Assembly (NCBI RefSeq): GCF_014656095.1
Contig: NZ_BNBT01000016.1
Span: 1 to 64,000 of the forward strand
Length of the DNA: 64,000 nucleotides
DNA from: Streptomyces longispororuber
Lineage (GTDB): Bacteria > Actinomycetota > Actinomycetes > Streptomycetales > Streptomycetaceae
Reading direction: 5' to 3'
Both the position numbers and the translations under genes were made by a program. The notes under the pieces were generated by a model, which searched no databases, was not told where the DNA came from, and saw only the letters and a program-made list of their open reading frames with translations. This document shows positions 48,767-57,348 of this stretch, in pieces; the first letter of the stretch is position 1, and each line of letters starts with the position of its first letter.

Positions 48767-49450
48767 TCAGCCCAGGTCCGGGATGCGCCAGTCGATCGGC
48801 GCGTGCCCCTGGGCCGCGACCGCCTCGTTGATCTGCGTGAACGGGCGGGAGCCGAAGAACCTCCGGGCGGACAGCGGGGAGGGGTGCGCGCCCTTCACCA
48901 CGACGTGCCGCTCCTCGTCGATCAGGGGCAGCTTCTTCTGCGCGTAGTTCCCCCACAGGACGAAGACGGCCGGGTCGGGGCGGTCGGCCACGGCCCGGAT
49001 CACGGCGTCCGTGAACTTCTCCCAGCCCTTGTTCTTGTGGGAGTTCGCCTCGCCCGCGCGAACCGTCAGGACCGCGTTCAGGAGCAGGACGCCCTGGCGG
49101 GCCCAGGGCATCAGATAGCCGTTGTCCGGGACGGGCAGGCCGAGCTCCTCCCGCATCTCCTTGTAGATGTTCCGCAAGGAGGGCGGGGTCCTGACGCCCG
49201 GGCGGACCGAGAAGCACAGGCCGTGCCCCTGGCCCTCGCCGTGGTACGGGTCCTGGCCGAGGACGAGCACCTTGACCTCGTCGTACGGCGTCGCCTCCAG
49301 GGCCGCGAACACCTCCTCGCGCGGCGGGTACACCGGCCCCTTCGCCCGCTCCTCCTCGACGAAGTCGACGAGCTCCTTGAAGTAGGGCTTCTGGAGCTCC
49401 TCGCCGAGGACTCCGCGCCAGGACGCGGGCAGCATGGCGATGTCGGTCAC
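48767..49450 (-). CDS. ung: Uracil-DNA glycosylase (family 1)
   Basis: The 227-residue protein removes uracil from DNA. The catalytic and binding motifs are complete: VLVLGQDPYHGEGQGHGLCF (water-activating Asp), GVLLLNAVLTVRAGEANSHK (Asn binding uracil) and GAHPSPLSARRFFGSRPF (H-P-S-P-L-S minor-groove loop). GTG 49450 follows GGAGG; ATG 49435 is a less likely alternative. It stands alone, with the TPR gene downstream on the same strand. Confidence 0.98.
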   Translation of the reverse strand: MTDIAMLPASWRGVLGEELQKPYFKELVDFVEEERAKGPVYPPREEVFAALEATPYDEVKVLVLGQDPYHGEGQGHGLCFSVRPGVRTPPSLRNIYKEMREELGLPVPDNGYLMPWARQGVLLLNAVLTVRAGEANSHKNKGWEKFTDAVIRAVADRPDPAVFVLWGNYAQKKLPLIDEERHVVVKGAHPSPLSARRFFGSRPFTQINEAVAAQGHAPIDWRIPDLG

Positions 49451-49626
49451 GTCAACAACCTCCGGTGTACGGTCCGTTCTTCGGCACGGCCCGCCACCGG
49501 CCGACAGCTCCTCGGCTGCCCGGCTCCTCGGTGCGGACCGTCGTCTCCACAGAACCTACCGGCGGCCACTGACAACCGGCCCCCGGGCGGCGGTCACCAC
49601 CCTCGCCGGAGCCCCCCGCCCGCGCG

Positions 49627-51213
49627 CTACCAGCTCGTCTTCCGGCTCAGCTCCCACATCATCATGATCGCCGACGGGTCGAGGGCCCGCTCCCCGCCCG
49701 CGATCTCCTCGCTGGCCATGATGTACTGCTTGCCCTGCCACAGCGGCAGCAGCCGGACGTCGTCGACGAGGATGCGCTGCGCCTCCTCGAACTCGTCGAC
49801 GACCTCGCCCCGGTCCGCCGCCCGCCGCGACCGCGGCAGCACCCCGTCGGTGATCCCCGGTGTCCGGTAGGGCGTGTTGAGCACGTTGCGCTCGCCCACG
49901 AAGGGCGCGATGAAGTTCTCCGCGTCCGGGAAGTCCGGGAACCAGCCGCGTCCGAAGACCGGGTACTCGCCGTTCTTGTAGCCCTTCTCGAACGCCTTCC
50001 AGGGGCGGCCCTTGATCGTGACCTCGAACAGGCCCGAGGCCTCCAACTGCCGCTTCAGCTCGGCGAACTCCGCCGCCGTCACCGAGCCGTAGCGGTCGGT
50101 GGCGTACCACAGGGTGAGCGGCACGCGGTCGGTGATGCCCGCGGCCGCGAGGATGCGCCGGGCCTTGGCCGGGCTCGGCTCGCCGTAGGTGTCGAAGAAG
50201 CCCGTGGTGTGGCCGGTGACCCCGCGCGGCACCATGGAGTACAGCGGCTCGACCGTGTCCTTGTAGACCTTGTGCGCGAGCGCCGCGCGGTCCACGGTCT
50301 GTGCGACCGCCTTGCGCACGGCGGGCTTGCGCGCCCAGGGGTCCTTGGGGTTGAACACCAGGTAGCGGATCTCGGCGCCGGCGCCCTCGACGAGCCGGAG
50401 GTGGCTCTCCTTGTCCGCGCCCTGCTGGGCGACGACGTCCTCGGCGGCGATGCCGCGGAAGGTGACGTCGAGCTCCTTGTCGCGCAGCGCCGCGACCATG
50501 GCCTCGGAGTCGTCGAAGTAGCGGATGGTCACGGCGTCGTTCTTGCGGTCGGCGCCGCCCTCGTAGTCGTCGTTGCGGACCAGTTCCGCCCGCTCGCCGG
50601 AGCGGTACGACGCCAGCGTGTACGGACCGGAGCCGGTGACCCCGTCGCCCTCGCGGAGCCGGTCGGCCGGGTAGTCGGCGGGGGCGACGACGGACATCGC
50701 GGGCGTGGCGAGCACGAACGGGAAGGTGGCGTCCGGCTTGCGCAGCTTGAAGACGACCGTGCGGTCGCCCTCGGTGGAGACGGAGGCCAGCGACCCGAGC
50801 AGTCCGGCCGGGCCGCCCTCGACGTCGATGCGCCGGATCCGGTCGATCGAGTGCTTCACGGCCGCGGCGTCCAGCGGGTCGCCGTTGGAGAACGTCAGGC
50901 CCGCGCGGAGCGTACACGTGTACACCGTGCTGGAGCCGTCGGTGAACTCGCATGCCTCCGCCGCTTCCGGTTGCGGCTCGGTGGCGCCGGAGGGGAAGCT
51001 CAGCAGCGTCTGGAAGACGTTCCGGTACAGCTCCCAGGAGCCGTCCCAGGACGCCGCAGGGTCGAGCGTCGTCGGCGCGCTCGTGGTGCCGACGGTGATG
51101 GCGTCCTCGTCGTCCGCCCCTCCGGACGACAGCAGCCCGCACCCGGCGAGCAGGGATATCGACACCGTCGCCGCGACGGGGCGCAGACATCGAAGCTGAC
51201 CTCTGGTGAACAC
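49627..51213 (-). CDS. ABC transporter substrate-binding lipoprotein (family 5, peptide/nickel type)
   Basis: The 528-residue lipoprotein has a signal with lipobox LLAGC (LRPVAATVSISLLAGCGLLS) and the family 5 features: ITVGTTSAPTTLDPAASWDG, LRAGLTFSNGDPLDAAAVKH, SGPYTLASYRSGERAELVRN and GRGWFPDFPDAENFIAPFVG. It would bind an oligopeptide or similar ligand outside the membrane. GTG 51213 follows GAGGAG. No permease or ATPase gene is adjacent, so it is an orphan binding protein that must work with a transporter encoded elsewhere. Confidence 0.93.
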   Translation of the reverse strand: MFTRGQLRCLRPVAATVSISLLAGCGLLSSGGADDEDAITVGTTSAPTTLDPAASWDGSWELYRNVFQTLLSFPSGATEPQPEAAEACEFTDGSSTVYTCTLRAGLTFSNGDPLDAAAVKHSIDRIRRIDVEGGPAGLLGSLASVSTEGDRTVVFKLRKPDATFPFVLATPAMSVVAPADYPADRLREGDGVTGSGPYTLASYRSGERAELVRNDDYEGGADRKNDAVTIRYFDDSEAMVAALRDKELDVTFRGIAAEDVVAQQGADKESHLRLVEGAGAEIRYLVFNPKDPWARKPAVRKAVAQTVDRAALAHKVYKDTVEPLYSMVPRGVTGHTTGFFDTYGEPSPAKARRILAAAGITDRVPLTLWYATDRYGSVTAAEFAELKRQLEASGLFEVTIKGRPWKAFEKGYKNGEYPVFGRGWFPDFPDAENFIAPFVGERNVLNTPYRTPGITDGVLPRSRRAADRGEVVDEFEEAQRILVDDVRLLPLWQGKQYIMASEEIAGGERALDPSAIMMMWELSRKTSW

Positions 51214-51385
51214 GTACGCGCTCCTCGATCCGCCGTGCCATGGGTCGGCAGACCATACCGCAAGGCCCCGCCCGGCCAACCCTGTTGGCGGACGGGACTT
51301 TTCGCAGCTCACCCTTGGTACGGACCTTCACCCGGCCGCGACCGGACGGAGGAGCCCGTCCGGCCCCGGCGGCGGGCGGCGCCGG

Positions 51386-52141
51386 TCAGCCCACCCCGGC
51401 GTTGAGGAAGATGCCGCCGTCGACCACGAGCGTCTGGCCGGTGATCCAGTCGGACTGCTCCGAGGTGAGGAAGGCCGCCGCGCCGCCGACGTCGGACGGC
51501 ACGCCGAGCCGCCCCAGCGGGTACGCCGAGGTGACCTCCTCCTCGCGGCCCTCGTAGAGCGCCTTCGCGAACTTGGTCTTCACCACCGCGGGCGCGATGG
51601 CGTTGACCCGGACCGCGGGGGCGAACTCGTGCGCGAGCTGGAGCGTCAGATTGACCATGGCGGCCTTGCTCATGCCGTACGCGCCGACGAACGGCGACGC
51701 GGACACGCCCGCGATCGAGGCGATGTTCACGATCGCGCCGCCGTGCTCGGACTGCCAGGCCTTCCAGGTGAGCTGCGCGAAGCCGAGCGCCGAGATCACG
51801 TTCGTCTCGAAGACCTTGCGCGCCACGTCGAGGTCGAGGTCGGCCATCGGCCCGAACACGGGGTTCGTGCCGGCGTTGTTGACCAGGAAGTCGACGCGGC
51901 CGAAGGCCTCCATGGCGCGCTCGACGGCGATCGCCTGGTGCGCCTCGTCGTGGGCCTTGCCCGCGACGCCGATGACGCGGTCGGAGCCGAGCTTCTCGAC
52001 GGCCTCCTTGAGCGCGTTCTCGTTGCGGCCGGTGATGCACACGCGGTCGCCGCGGGCGACGAGCGCCTCCGCGATGCCGTAGCCGATGCCGCGGCTCGCC
52101 CCGGTGACGAGCGCCGCCTTGCCGCTGTCCTGCACTGCCAT
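51386..52141 (-). CDS. Short-chain dehydrogenase/reductase (FabG-like)
   Basis: The 251-residue SDR has TGASRGIGYGIAEALVARGD (cofactor loop), FLVNNAGTNPVFGPMADLDL (N-A-G), the catalytic Ser in IVNIASIAGVSASPFVGAYG and the YGMSK Tyr-Lys pair, ending with TSEQSDWITGQTLVVDGGIF. It is similar to beta-ketoacyl reductases but with DLDLDVARKVFETNVISALG typical of the mycobacterial FabG4-like branch. ATG 52141. It follows the other SDR gene by 68 nt on the same strand, so the two form an operon. Confidence 0.93.
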   Translation of the reverse strand: MAVQDSGKAALVTGASRGIGYGIAEALVARGDRVCITGRNENALKEAVEKLGSDRVIGVAGKAHDEAHQAIAVERAMEAFGRVDFLVNNAGTNPVFGPMADLDLDVARKVFETNVISALGFAQLTWKAWQSEHGGAIVNIASIAGVSASPFVGAYGMSKAAMVNLTLQLAHEFAPAVRVNAIAPAVVKTKFAKALYEGREEEVTSAYPLGRLGVPSDVGGAAAFLTSEQSDWITGQTLVVDGGIFLNAGVG

Positions 52142-52209
52142 GGTCTGTGCTGTCCTTTGCTTCGAGACGCTTCGAGAAGCGGGAGGGTGCCTGGGGGTGC
52201 GAGGGGGCG

Positions 52210-52971
52210 CTAGTCGAGCGGGCCGCCGGCCACGTACAGGACCTGGCCGGAGACGAAGCCCGCCGCGTCGCCGGTGAAGAAGGCGATGGCGTTGGCGATG
52301 TCCTCCGGCTCGCCGACGCGCTGGACGGGGATCTGCGTGGCGGCGGCGGCCTTGAAGTCCTCGAAGCCCATGCCGACGCGGTCGGCGGTGGCCTTGGTCA
52401 TCTCGGTCGCGATGAAGCCGGGCGCGACCGAGTTGGCGGTGATGCCGAACTTGCCCAGCTCCTTGGCGAGGGTCTTGGTGAAGCCCTGCATGCCCGCCTT
52501 GGCGGCCGCGTAGTTGGCCTGGCCGCGGTTGCCGAGGGCGGACGAGCTGGAGAGGTTCACGACGCGGCCGAAGCCCGCGTCCACCATGTGCTTCTGGCAG
52601 GCCCGGGACATCAGGAAGGCGCCCCGCAGGTGCACGTTCATGACCGTGTCCCAGTCGGCCGCGCTCATCTTGAACAGGAGGTTGTCGCGCAGCACGCCCG
52701 CGTTGTTCACCAGGATCGTCGGCGCGCCGAGCTCCTGCGCGATCCGTGTGACGGCGGCCTCGACCTGCTCCTCGTCGGCCACGTCGCAGCCGACGGCCAG
52801 GGCCCTGCCGCCGGCCGCGGTGATCTTCTCCACGGTGTCCTTGCACGCCGTCTCGTCGAGGTCGATCACGGCGACGGCGCGGCCCTCGGCGGCGAGGCGG
52901 ACCGCGGTGGCGGCGCCGATGCCTCGCGCCGCTCCGGTCACGACCGCGACACGCTGCTCAGTGGTGGACAT
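52210..52971 (-). CDS. 3-oxoacyl-ACP reductase-like SDR
   Basis: The 253-residue SDR has VAVVTGAARGIGAATAVRLA, ILVNNAGVLRDNLLFKMSAA, the catalytic VVNLSSSSALGNRGQANYAA with YAAAK, and FFTGDAAGFVSGQVLYVAGG. The LRDNLLFKM loop and PGFIATEMT are characteristic of fatty-acid 3-oxoacyl reductases, which use NADPH. ATG 52971 follows GGAGAG. It is the first gene of a two-SDR operon; having two reductases together suggests fatty-acid or polyketide-like acyl processing, or steroid metabolism. No acyl-CoA enzymes are nearby. Confidence 0.93.
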   Translation of the reverse strand: MSTTEQRVAVVTGAARGIGAATAVRLAAEGRAVAVIDLDETACKDTVEKITAAGGRALAVGCDVADEEQVEAAVTRIAQELGAPTILVNNAGVLRDNLLFKMSAADWDTVMNVHLRGAFLMSRACQKHMVDAGFGRVVNLSSSSALGNRGQANYAAAKAGMQGFTKTLAKELGKFGITANSVAPGFIATEMTKATADRVGMGFEDFKAAAATQIPVQRVGEPEDIANAIAFFTGDAAGFVSGQVLYVAGGPLD

Positions 52972-53116
52972 GCTGGCTCTCCTCGCCCTCGGTGTGCGGC
53001 TCCGCGGCGCGCCCCCAGGTGAGCGACCGCTTAGTACCTTCAGCAGACGAGACGCTAGAAGCCCTGGCACCCGGTGTCAACGGCACCCCGGGGATCGGGC
53101 CCCGGGCCGTCCTCGC

Positions 53117-53518
53117 TCAGCGCACCAGGAGCTCGACGAGGCGCTCCACCTCGGCCTCGGGGTCGGCGGTCAGACCCGTGTGCACGGGCCCCGGCTGCAC
53201 GACGGCCGAGCGCGGCGCGATCAGCCAGCGGAAGCGGCGCCCGGCGTCGTCCCGCGCGGCCTGGCCCGCGGCGGCACCGCCCGCGCAGACGCCCTCCACG
53301 GCCCGCAGCGCCGCCCGTACGCCCGCCACGTCGGCGGCGGGGTCCAGGGCGCGGAGCTTGGCCTCGTCCAGGTGGGTGCGGGCGGCCACGAAGGACCGGG
53401 CGCGGCAGTACACGACGACCCCCGCGTTGAACTGCTCGCCGCGCTCCACGCGCGGCACGACGCGCAGCAGCGCGTACTCGTAGACGTCCCGCGCGGGGAC
53501 CTCGTTCGGCTCGCTCAC
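53117..53518 (-). CDS. DUF3037 protein paired with the HipA-like kinase
   Basis: The 133-residue protein starts VSEPNEVPARDVYEYALLRV and contains VPRVERGEQFNAGVVVYCRA, ARTHLDEAKLRALDPAADVA and FRWLIAPRSAVVQPGPVHTG, the DUF3037 pattern. GTG 53518 overlaps the kinase stop by GTGA, so both are translated together. DUF3037 genes are usually found next to a HipA-like kinase; the pairing suggests a partner or substrate, not a classical HipB DNA-binding antitoxin, because no helix-turn-helix is visible. Confidence 0.9.
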   Translation of the reverse strand: MSEPNEVPARDVYEYALLRVVPRVERGEQFNAGVVVYCRARSFVAARTHLDEAKLRALDPAADVAGVRAALRAVEGVCAGGAAAGQAARDDAGRRFRWLIAPRSAVVQPGPVHTGLTADPEAEVERLVELLVR

Positions 53519-54333
53519 GGGGTGGCACCTTCCAGGGTGATGCGTTCGTGGATGCTCCGCGCGCGCGGCAGCAGCGCCTCGGCGTAGGCCCGCCGGACGG
53601 CGTCCGCGTCGTCGAAGCCCGGCTCGTCCGCCAGCCAGGCGTCGGGCACGTCGGCGGTGACCTCGGCCAGCAGGTCCTCGGTGACCAGCGGCGCGAGCTC
53701 GGCGGCGGCCGCGGCGACGTCCGGGCGGTACCCGGCGAGGGCGTGGTCGGAGGCGTCGTAGCCCCGGGCGGAGGCGGCCGGGGCGGTGGGCCAGTTGTGG
53801 TGCCAGATCATGGTCGCGCCGTGGTCGATGAGCCACAGGTCGCCGTGCCACACCAGAAGGTTCGGGTTGCGCCAGGAGCGGTCCACGTTGTTCACGAGGG
53901 CGTCGAACCACACGACGCGGCCGGCCTCCAGCGGGTCCACCGCGAAGGCCAGCGGGTCGAAGCCGAGGGCCCCCGAGAGGAACTCCATGCCGAGGTTCAG
54001 CCCGCCGCTGGACTTCAGCAGTTGCTGCACCTCCGGGTCCGGCTCACCGAGGCCGAGCACCGGGTCCAGCCGGACGCCGACGAGCCCCGGCACGCGCAGC
54101 CCGAGCCGGCGCGCGAGGCCGCCGCAGACCACTTCGGCGACGAGCGTCTTGCGGCCCTGGCCCGCGCCGGTGAACTTCAGGACGTACGGCGCGGGGGACG
54201 CCGCGGACCCGGTCGGCACGGCCGCCCGGGGCGGCCCGGACGCCCCGTCGTCGACGGCCTCCACGAGCCCGGGCAGCGAGCCGCCCTCGCGCAGCGGCGT
54301 GACGTAGCGGACGGCGGTGACTTCGGTGAGCAT
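53515..54333 (-). CDS. HipA-like kinase family protein
   Basis: The 272-residue protein resembles the HipA/phosphatidylinositol-kinase-like group: APYVLKFTGAGQGRKTLVAE (nucleotide Lys), FDALVNNVDRSWRNPNLLVW (catalytic D-x4-N-x-N loop) and LWLIDHGATMIWHHN (metal-binding D-H-G). It lacks the N-terminal couple_hipA domain of E. coli HipA. ATG 54333 is divergent from the Rieske gene. A protein or lipid substrate is unknown. Overlap with the DUF3037 gene indicates a functional pair. Confidence 0.9.
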   Translation of the reverse strand: MLTEVTAVRYVTPLREGGSLPGLVEAVDDGASGPPRAAVPTGSAASPAPYVLKFTGAGQGRKTLVAEVVCGGLARRLGLRVPGLVGVRLDPVLGLGEPDPEVQQLLKSSGGLNLGMEFLSGALGFDPLAFAVDPLEAGRVVWFDALVNNVDRSWRNPNLLVWHGDLWLIDHGATMIWHHNWPTAPAASARGYDASDHALAGYRPDVAAAAAELAPLVTEDLLAEVTADVPDAWLADEPGFDDADAVRRAYAEALLPRARSIHERITLEGATP

Positions 54334-54447
54334 CGCCCCAGGTTACTTGCGGGGACTCGGGCCGAGGACGGTCCCCGGTCCACGCGGACGCGCACACGGA
54401 TGCTTGAAGGGGTGAACACCTCGGGGCCGCCGTCCGTATCCCCCGGC

Positions 54448-54924
54448 ATGACAGCTTCGAGGGACGCGTCCCCCCTGCCCACGGGCCACCGCCTCGCCCG
54501 CCGCACCGTCGTCGCCGCCGTCGGCGCCGGGGGCCTCGCCGCCGCGCTCGCCGGCTGCGGCTCGGACGACGACAAGGGCTCCTCCGCACCGGCGGGCGGG
54601 GAGGAGGACACGGCGCGGGAGGAGGGCGGCGCGGCCGGGGCGGTGCTGGCCAGGACGGCGGACATCCCCGTCGGCGGAGGCAAGGTCTTCAAGGACGAGG
54701 GGGTGGTGGTCACGCAACCGGAGGAGGGCACCTTCAAGGCGTTCTCGAACCGCTGCACCCACAAGGGGTGCCCGGTCACGGACGTCGAGGGCGGCACCGT
54801 CAACTGCGCCTGCCACGGCAGCAAGTTCGACATCGCCGACGGCGGCGTGCGGCGGAGCCCGGCGACCAGCCCGCTGCCCGCCGCGCGCATCAGCGTGGAG
54901 GGCGGCGCGATCAGGCTCGCCTGA
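54448..54924 (+). CDS. Rieske 2Fe-2S lipoprotein
   Basis: The 158-residue protein has a twin-arginine-like signal (GHRLARRTVVAAVGAGGLAA) ending in lipobox LAGC, a short Asp/Glu-rich linker, and a Rieske domain with both cluster motifs: CTHKGCPV (C-x-H) and CACHGSKFDIADG (C-x2-H). Export after folding with its cluster through Tat fits. It may be a soluble electron carrier outside the membrane; no partner oxidase is adjacent. ATG 54448 is chosen; in-frame starts at 54402 or 54414 would add about 11-15 residues. A hairpin covers its stop. Confidence 0.9.
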   Translation: MTASRDASPLPTGHRLARRTVVAAVGAGGLAAALAGCGSDDDKGSSAPAGGEEDTAREEGGAAGAVLARTADIPVGGGKVFKDEGVVVTQPEEGTFKAFSNRCTHKGCPVTDVEGGTVNCACHGSKFDIADGGVRRSPATSPLPAARISVEGGAIRLA

Positions 54925-54931
54925 TCGCGCC
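54904..54931. terminator. Perfect 12-bp stem spanning the Rieske stop codon
   Basis: GGCGCGATCAGG (54904-54915) pairs with CCTGATCGCGCC (54920-54931) around CTCG. The TGA stop (54922-54924) lies in the second arm. The position between convergent genes fits a shared terminator. Confidence 0.75.
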
Positions 54932-54959
54932 GCGGTCGGGTGCGCGGGGGCCGGAGCGG

Positions 54960-55610
54960 TCAGGCCTGCGGGGTGCGCCGCGGCCGCCGCCACACGGCGA
55001 GGACCTCCTTCGCCGAGGTCACGGTCGCGACCAGGGCGAGGGTATGGCGGACCATCGCGGGGGTGTACGTGGAGGGGAGCCCCGCGATGGCGTCCGCCGG
55101 CACGACGGCGGTGTAGCCGAGGTTCACGGCGTCGAAGACGGCGTTCGGGACGGCCACGTTGGCCGAGACGCCGGTCACCACGAGCGTGCGGCAGCCGGCG
55201 TTGCGCAGCAGCGCGTCCACGCCGGTGCCCGCGAGCGGCGAGAGTCCGTGCAGCCGGCGGACGACGAAGTCCTCGTCGGCGACCTCGATCGGCGGCGCGA
55301 TCCGCACGGCCGACGTCCCGGACACCTGCCGCACGGGCAGCTTCCCGACGGCCTGGAACAGGGGCGCGTTGCGGTTCGCGCCGCGCCCGTCGGGGCGCCG
55401 CTCGGCGACGGCGTGCAGCACCTGGACGCCCGCGGCGTGGGCGGCGGCCACCAGCCGCGCCACGTTGGCCAGCGCGCCCGACGCCCGCGCCTCCTCGGCG
55501 AGTTCGGGCAGGGCGCTCTCCCTGCCGACGACGCCCTGCTGGCACTCGACCGTCAGCAGGGCCGTGGCGGCGGGGTCGAGCAGACGGCTGAGCTCTTCGT
55601 ACGACGGCAT
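54960..55610 (-). CDS. Isochorismatase-like protein with substituted catalytic residues
   Basis: The 216-residue protein has the isochorismatase-superfamily fold, with MPSYEELSRLLDPAATALLT as N-terminus. The catalytic Asp of the usual (L/V)-x-V-x-D-(M/Q) motif is Glu here (LLTVECQQG), and the nucleophilic Cys of G-V-x-T-N-x-C-V is Ala (TGVSANVAVP). The Lys region RRLHGLSPLAGTGVDALLRN is shifted in character. Hence a normal cysteine hydrolase mechanism is unlikely; vinyl-ether hydrolysis or a non-catalytic role remain possible. ATG 55610 begins at the conserved MPSYEEL. Confidence 0.85.
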   Translation of the reverse strand: MPSYEELSRLLDPAATALLTVECQQGVVGRESALPELAEEARASGALANVARLVAAAHAAGVQVLHAVAERRPDGRGANRNAPLFQAVGKLPVRQVSGTSAVRIAPPIEVADEDFVVRRLHGLSPLAGTGVDALLRNAGCRTLVVTGVSANVAVPNAVFDAVNLGYTAVVPADAIAGLPSTYTPAMVRHTLALVATVTSAKEVLAVWRRPRRTPQA

Positions 55611-55758
55611 GGTCCGTCCCCCTCGGCTCGCGGTGCGCGGGAGGCTAACCGGCATTGCGCCGGGGCGGAAGAGACCGCATGCTCAACTGACGCAGAGTCA
55701 ACTACGGGTGCCGCCGCGGCCGCGCACGGCCGCGCCCGCCCGGGCGAGGAGACGACGC

Positions 55759-56226
55759 ATGGCCCGCACGCAGCGCCGCGGCCGCCGGATCATGATGACG
55801 CCGGACGAGCTGGACGCCTTCCTGACCGCCGAGCGGACCTGCCGGGTCGCGACGGTGTCCGCCGACGGCGCGCCGCACGCGAGCCCCCTGTGGTTCGTGT
55901 GGGACGGCGCGTCCCTGTGGCTGTACTCGCTCACCCGCAGCAGGCGCTGGGCCGACCTCCGGCGCGACCCGCGCGTCGCCGTCGTCGTCGACGCCGGGGA
56001 GACGTACGGCGAGCTGCGCGGCGTGGAGCTGACCGGCACCGTCGTGACCGTGGGCGAGGCACCGCGCGTCGGCGCGCCGTGTCCGGAACTCGACGCGCCG
56101 GAGCGGCTGTTCGCCCGCAAGAACTTCGACCTGGAGGAGATGCCGCACGACGGCAGGCACGCGTGGCTGCGGCTCACGCCGGACGCGGTGGCCTCCTGGG
56201 ACTTCCGCAAGCTGGGGCAGACCTAG
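55759..56226 (+). CDS. Pyridoxamine 5'-phosphate oxidase/FMN-split-barrel family protein
   Basis: The 155-residue protein has the split-barrel layout: ELDAFLTAERTCRVATVSAD, GAPHASPLWFVWDGASLWLY, SRRWADLRRDPRVAVVVDAG, YGELRGVELTGTVVTVG. Small actinobacterial members often bind FMN, F420 or heme; the cofactor here cannot be told from the sequence. ATG 55759 follows GAGGAGA. It is divergent from the isochorismatase-like gene with 148 nt between them. The C-terminal WLRLTPDAVASWDFRKLGQ is also family-like. Confidence 0.88.
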   Translation: MARTQRRGRRIMMTPDELDAFLTAERTCRVATVSADGAPHASPLWFVWDGASLWLYSLTRSRRWADLRRDPRVAVVVDAGETYGELRGVELTGTVVTVGEAPRVGAPCPELDAPERLFARKNFDLEEMPHDGRHAWLRLTPDAVASWDFRKLGQT

Positions 56227-56382
56227 GGCACCCGCCCGGCGTCCCTGGCCGTACGGAGCCCGTCGGCGGGCCACCCGGCCCTGTCCCGGCCCCGGCTCCC
56301 CGGCCCTCGGCTGCCCACCCGGCGCGGCTCCCGGCCCGCCTCTCGGTGCCCCACCCCTCGGCGATCCGGCCCCGCCCGCCCG

Positions 56383-57285
56383 TCAGACCGCCTCCGCCCC
56401 CGCCGCCCGCAGCGCCTCCACCGCCGCCCGGATCGACGGGCGGCGGTCGGCGTCCGCGCGCCAGACCACGTACACGTGGCGCCGCACCCGGTGCCGCACC
56501 GGCGCCGTGCGGACGCCCGCCGGCATCGGGTCGCGGCCGAGGCGGGGCACCACGCACACGCCGAAACCGGCCGCGACCAGGGCGAGCTGCGTGTGGTGCT
56601 CCTCGGCGCGGTGGGCGATGCGCGGCTCGAAGCCCTGCCCGCGCAGCGTGAACATCAGCCACTCGTGGCAGAACTCGCCCTCGGTCCACGTGATCCACTC
56701 GTCGTCGGCGAAGTCCTCCAGGTCGACCTCGGGGCGGCCGGCCAGCGGGTGGTCCGCCGGCATCGCGACATCGGCGGGGTCGTCGAGCAGCGCGGCCTTC
56801 GTCAGGCCGTCGGGCATGGGCAGCGGCTTGTTGTACCAGTCCAGGACCACCGCGAGGTCCAGGTCGCCGCGCACCACCCGCTGGACGCCCGCCTGCGGCT
56901 CCAGCTCGACGGCGGACACGCGCAGGTCCGGGTGGTGGGTCCGCAGCGAGGCCAACGCCTTTGGCAGCAGCCCCCGCATCGCCGTCGGGAACGCGGAGAT
57001 CCGCAGCTCGCCGACCGCCTTGCCGCGCTGCCGCTCCAGGTCGGACTGGGCCAGCTCGACCTGGGAGAGGATGCGCGCCGCGTGGTCGGCGAGCAGCCGT
57101 CCGGCGTCGGTGAGGCGCACGCCCCGGCCGTTCTTCGCGAGGAGCTGCTGGCCCACCTCCCGCTCCAGCTTCGTCATCTGCTGCGAGACGGCGGACGTCG
57201 TGACGTGCAGCCCGGCGGCGGCGCCGCTCACCGAGCCGTGCCGCGCGAGCGCGTCCAGCGTCCGCAGGCGCTCCAGGTTCAACAT
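56383..57285 (-). CDS. LysR-family transcriptional regulator
   Basis: The 300-residue protein has the N-terminal helix-turn-helix MLNLERLRTLDALARHGSVS, GLHVTTSAVSQQMTKLEREV and an effector domain (LRISAFPTAMRGLLPKALAS to AGFGVCVVPRLGRDPM). The MLNLERLRTLDALA start is typical of regulators controlling adjacent EamA exporters. ATG 57285. It is divergent from such an exporter with 63 nt between them, and an inverted repeat occupies the gap. Confidence 0.93.
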   Translation of the reverse strand: MLNLERLRTLDALARHGSVSGAAAGLHVTTSAVSQQMTKLEREVGQQLLAKNGRGVRLTDAGRLLADHAARILSQVELAQSDLERQRGKAVGELRISAFPTAMRGLLPKALASLRTHHPDLRVSAVELEPQAGVQRVVRGDLDLAVVLDWYNKPLPMPDGLTKAALLDDPADVAMPADHPLAGRPEVDLEDFADDEWITWTEGEFCHEWLMFTLRGQGFEPRIAHRAEEHHTQLALVAAGFGVCVVPRLGRDPMPAGVRTAPVRHRVRRHVYVVWRADADRRPSIRAAVEALRAAGAEAV

Positions 57286-57309
57286 GTAAGTGATGCTACG
57301 CGATGTACG

Positions 57310-57329
57310 GCACAAAAACTCACTTGTGC
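57310..57329. promoter_or_regulatory. Inverted repeat GCACAA-N8-TTGTGC, probable LysR site
   Basis: The arms at 57310-57315 and 57324-57329 are perfect and lie between the divergent LysR and EamA genes. The site shows T-N-A-like symmetry and A+T-richer sequence. AAGTGA (57287-57292) and TCACTT (57320-57325) give a second, more widely spaced repeat. Confidence 0.6.
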
Positions 57330-57348
57330 TAAGACGTGCTGGTGATCC

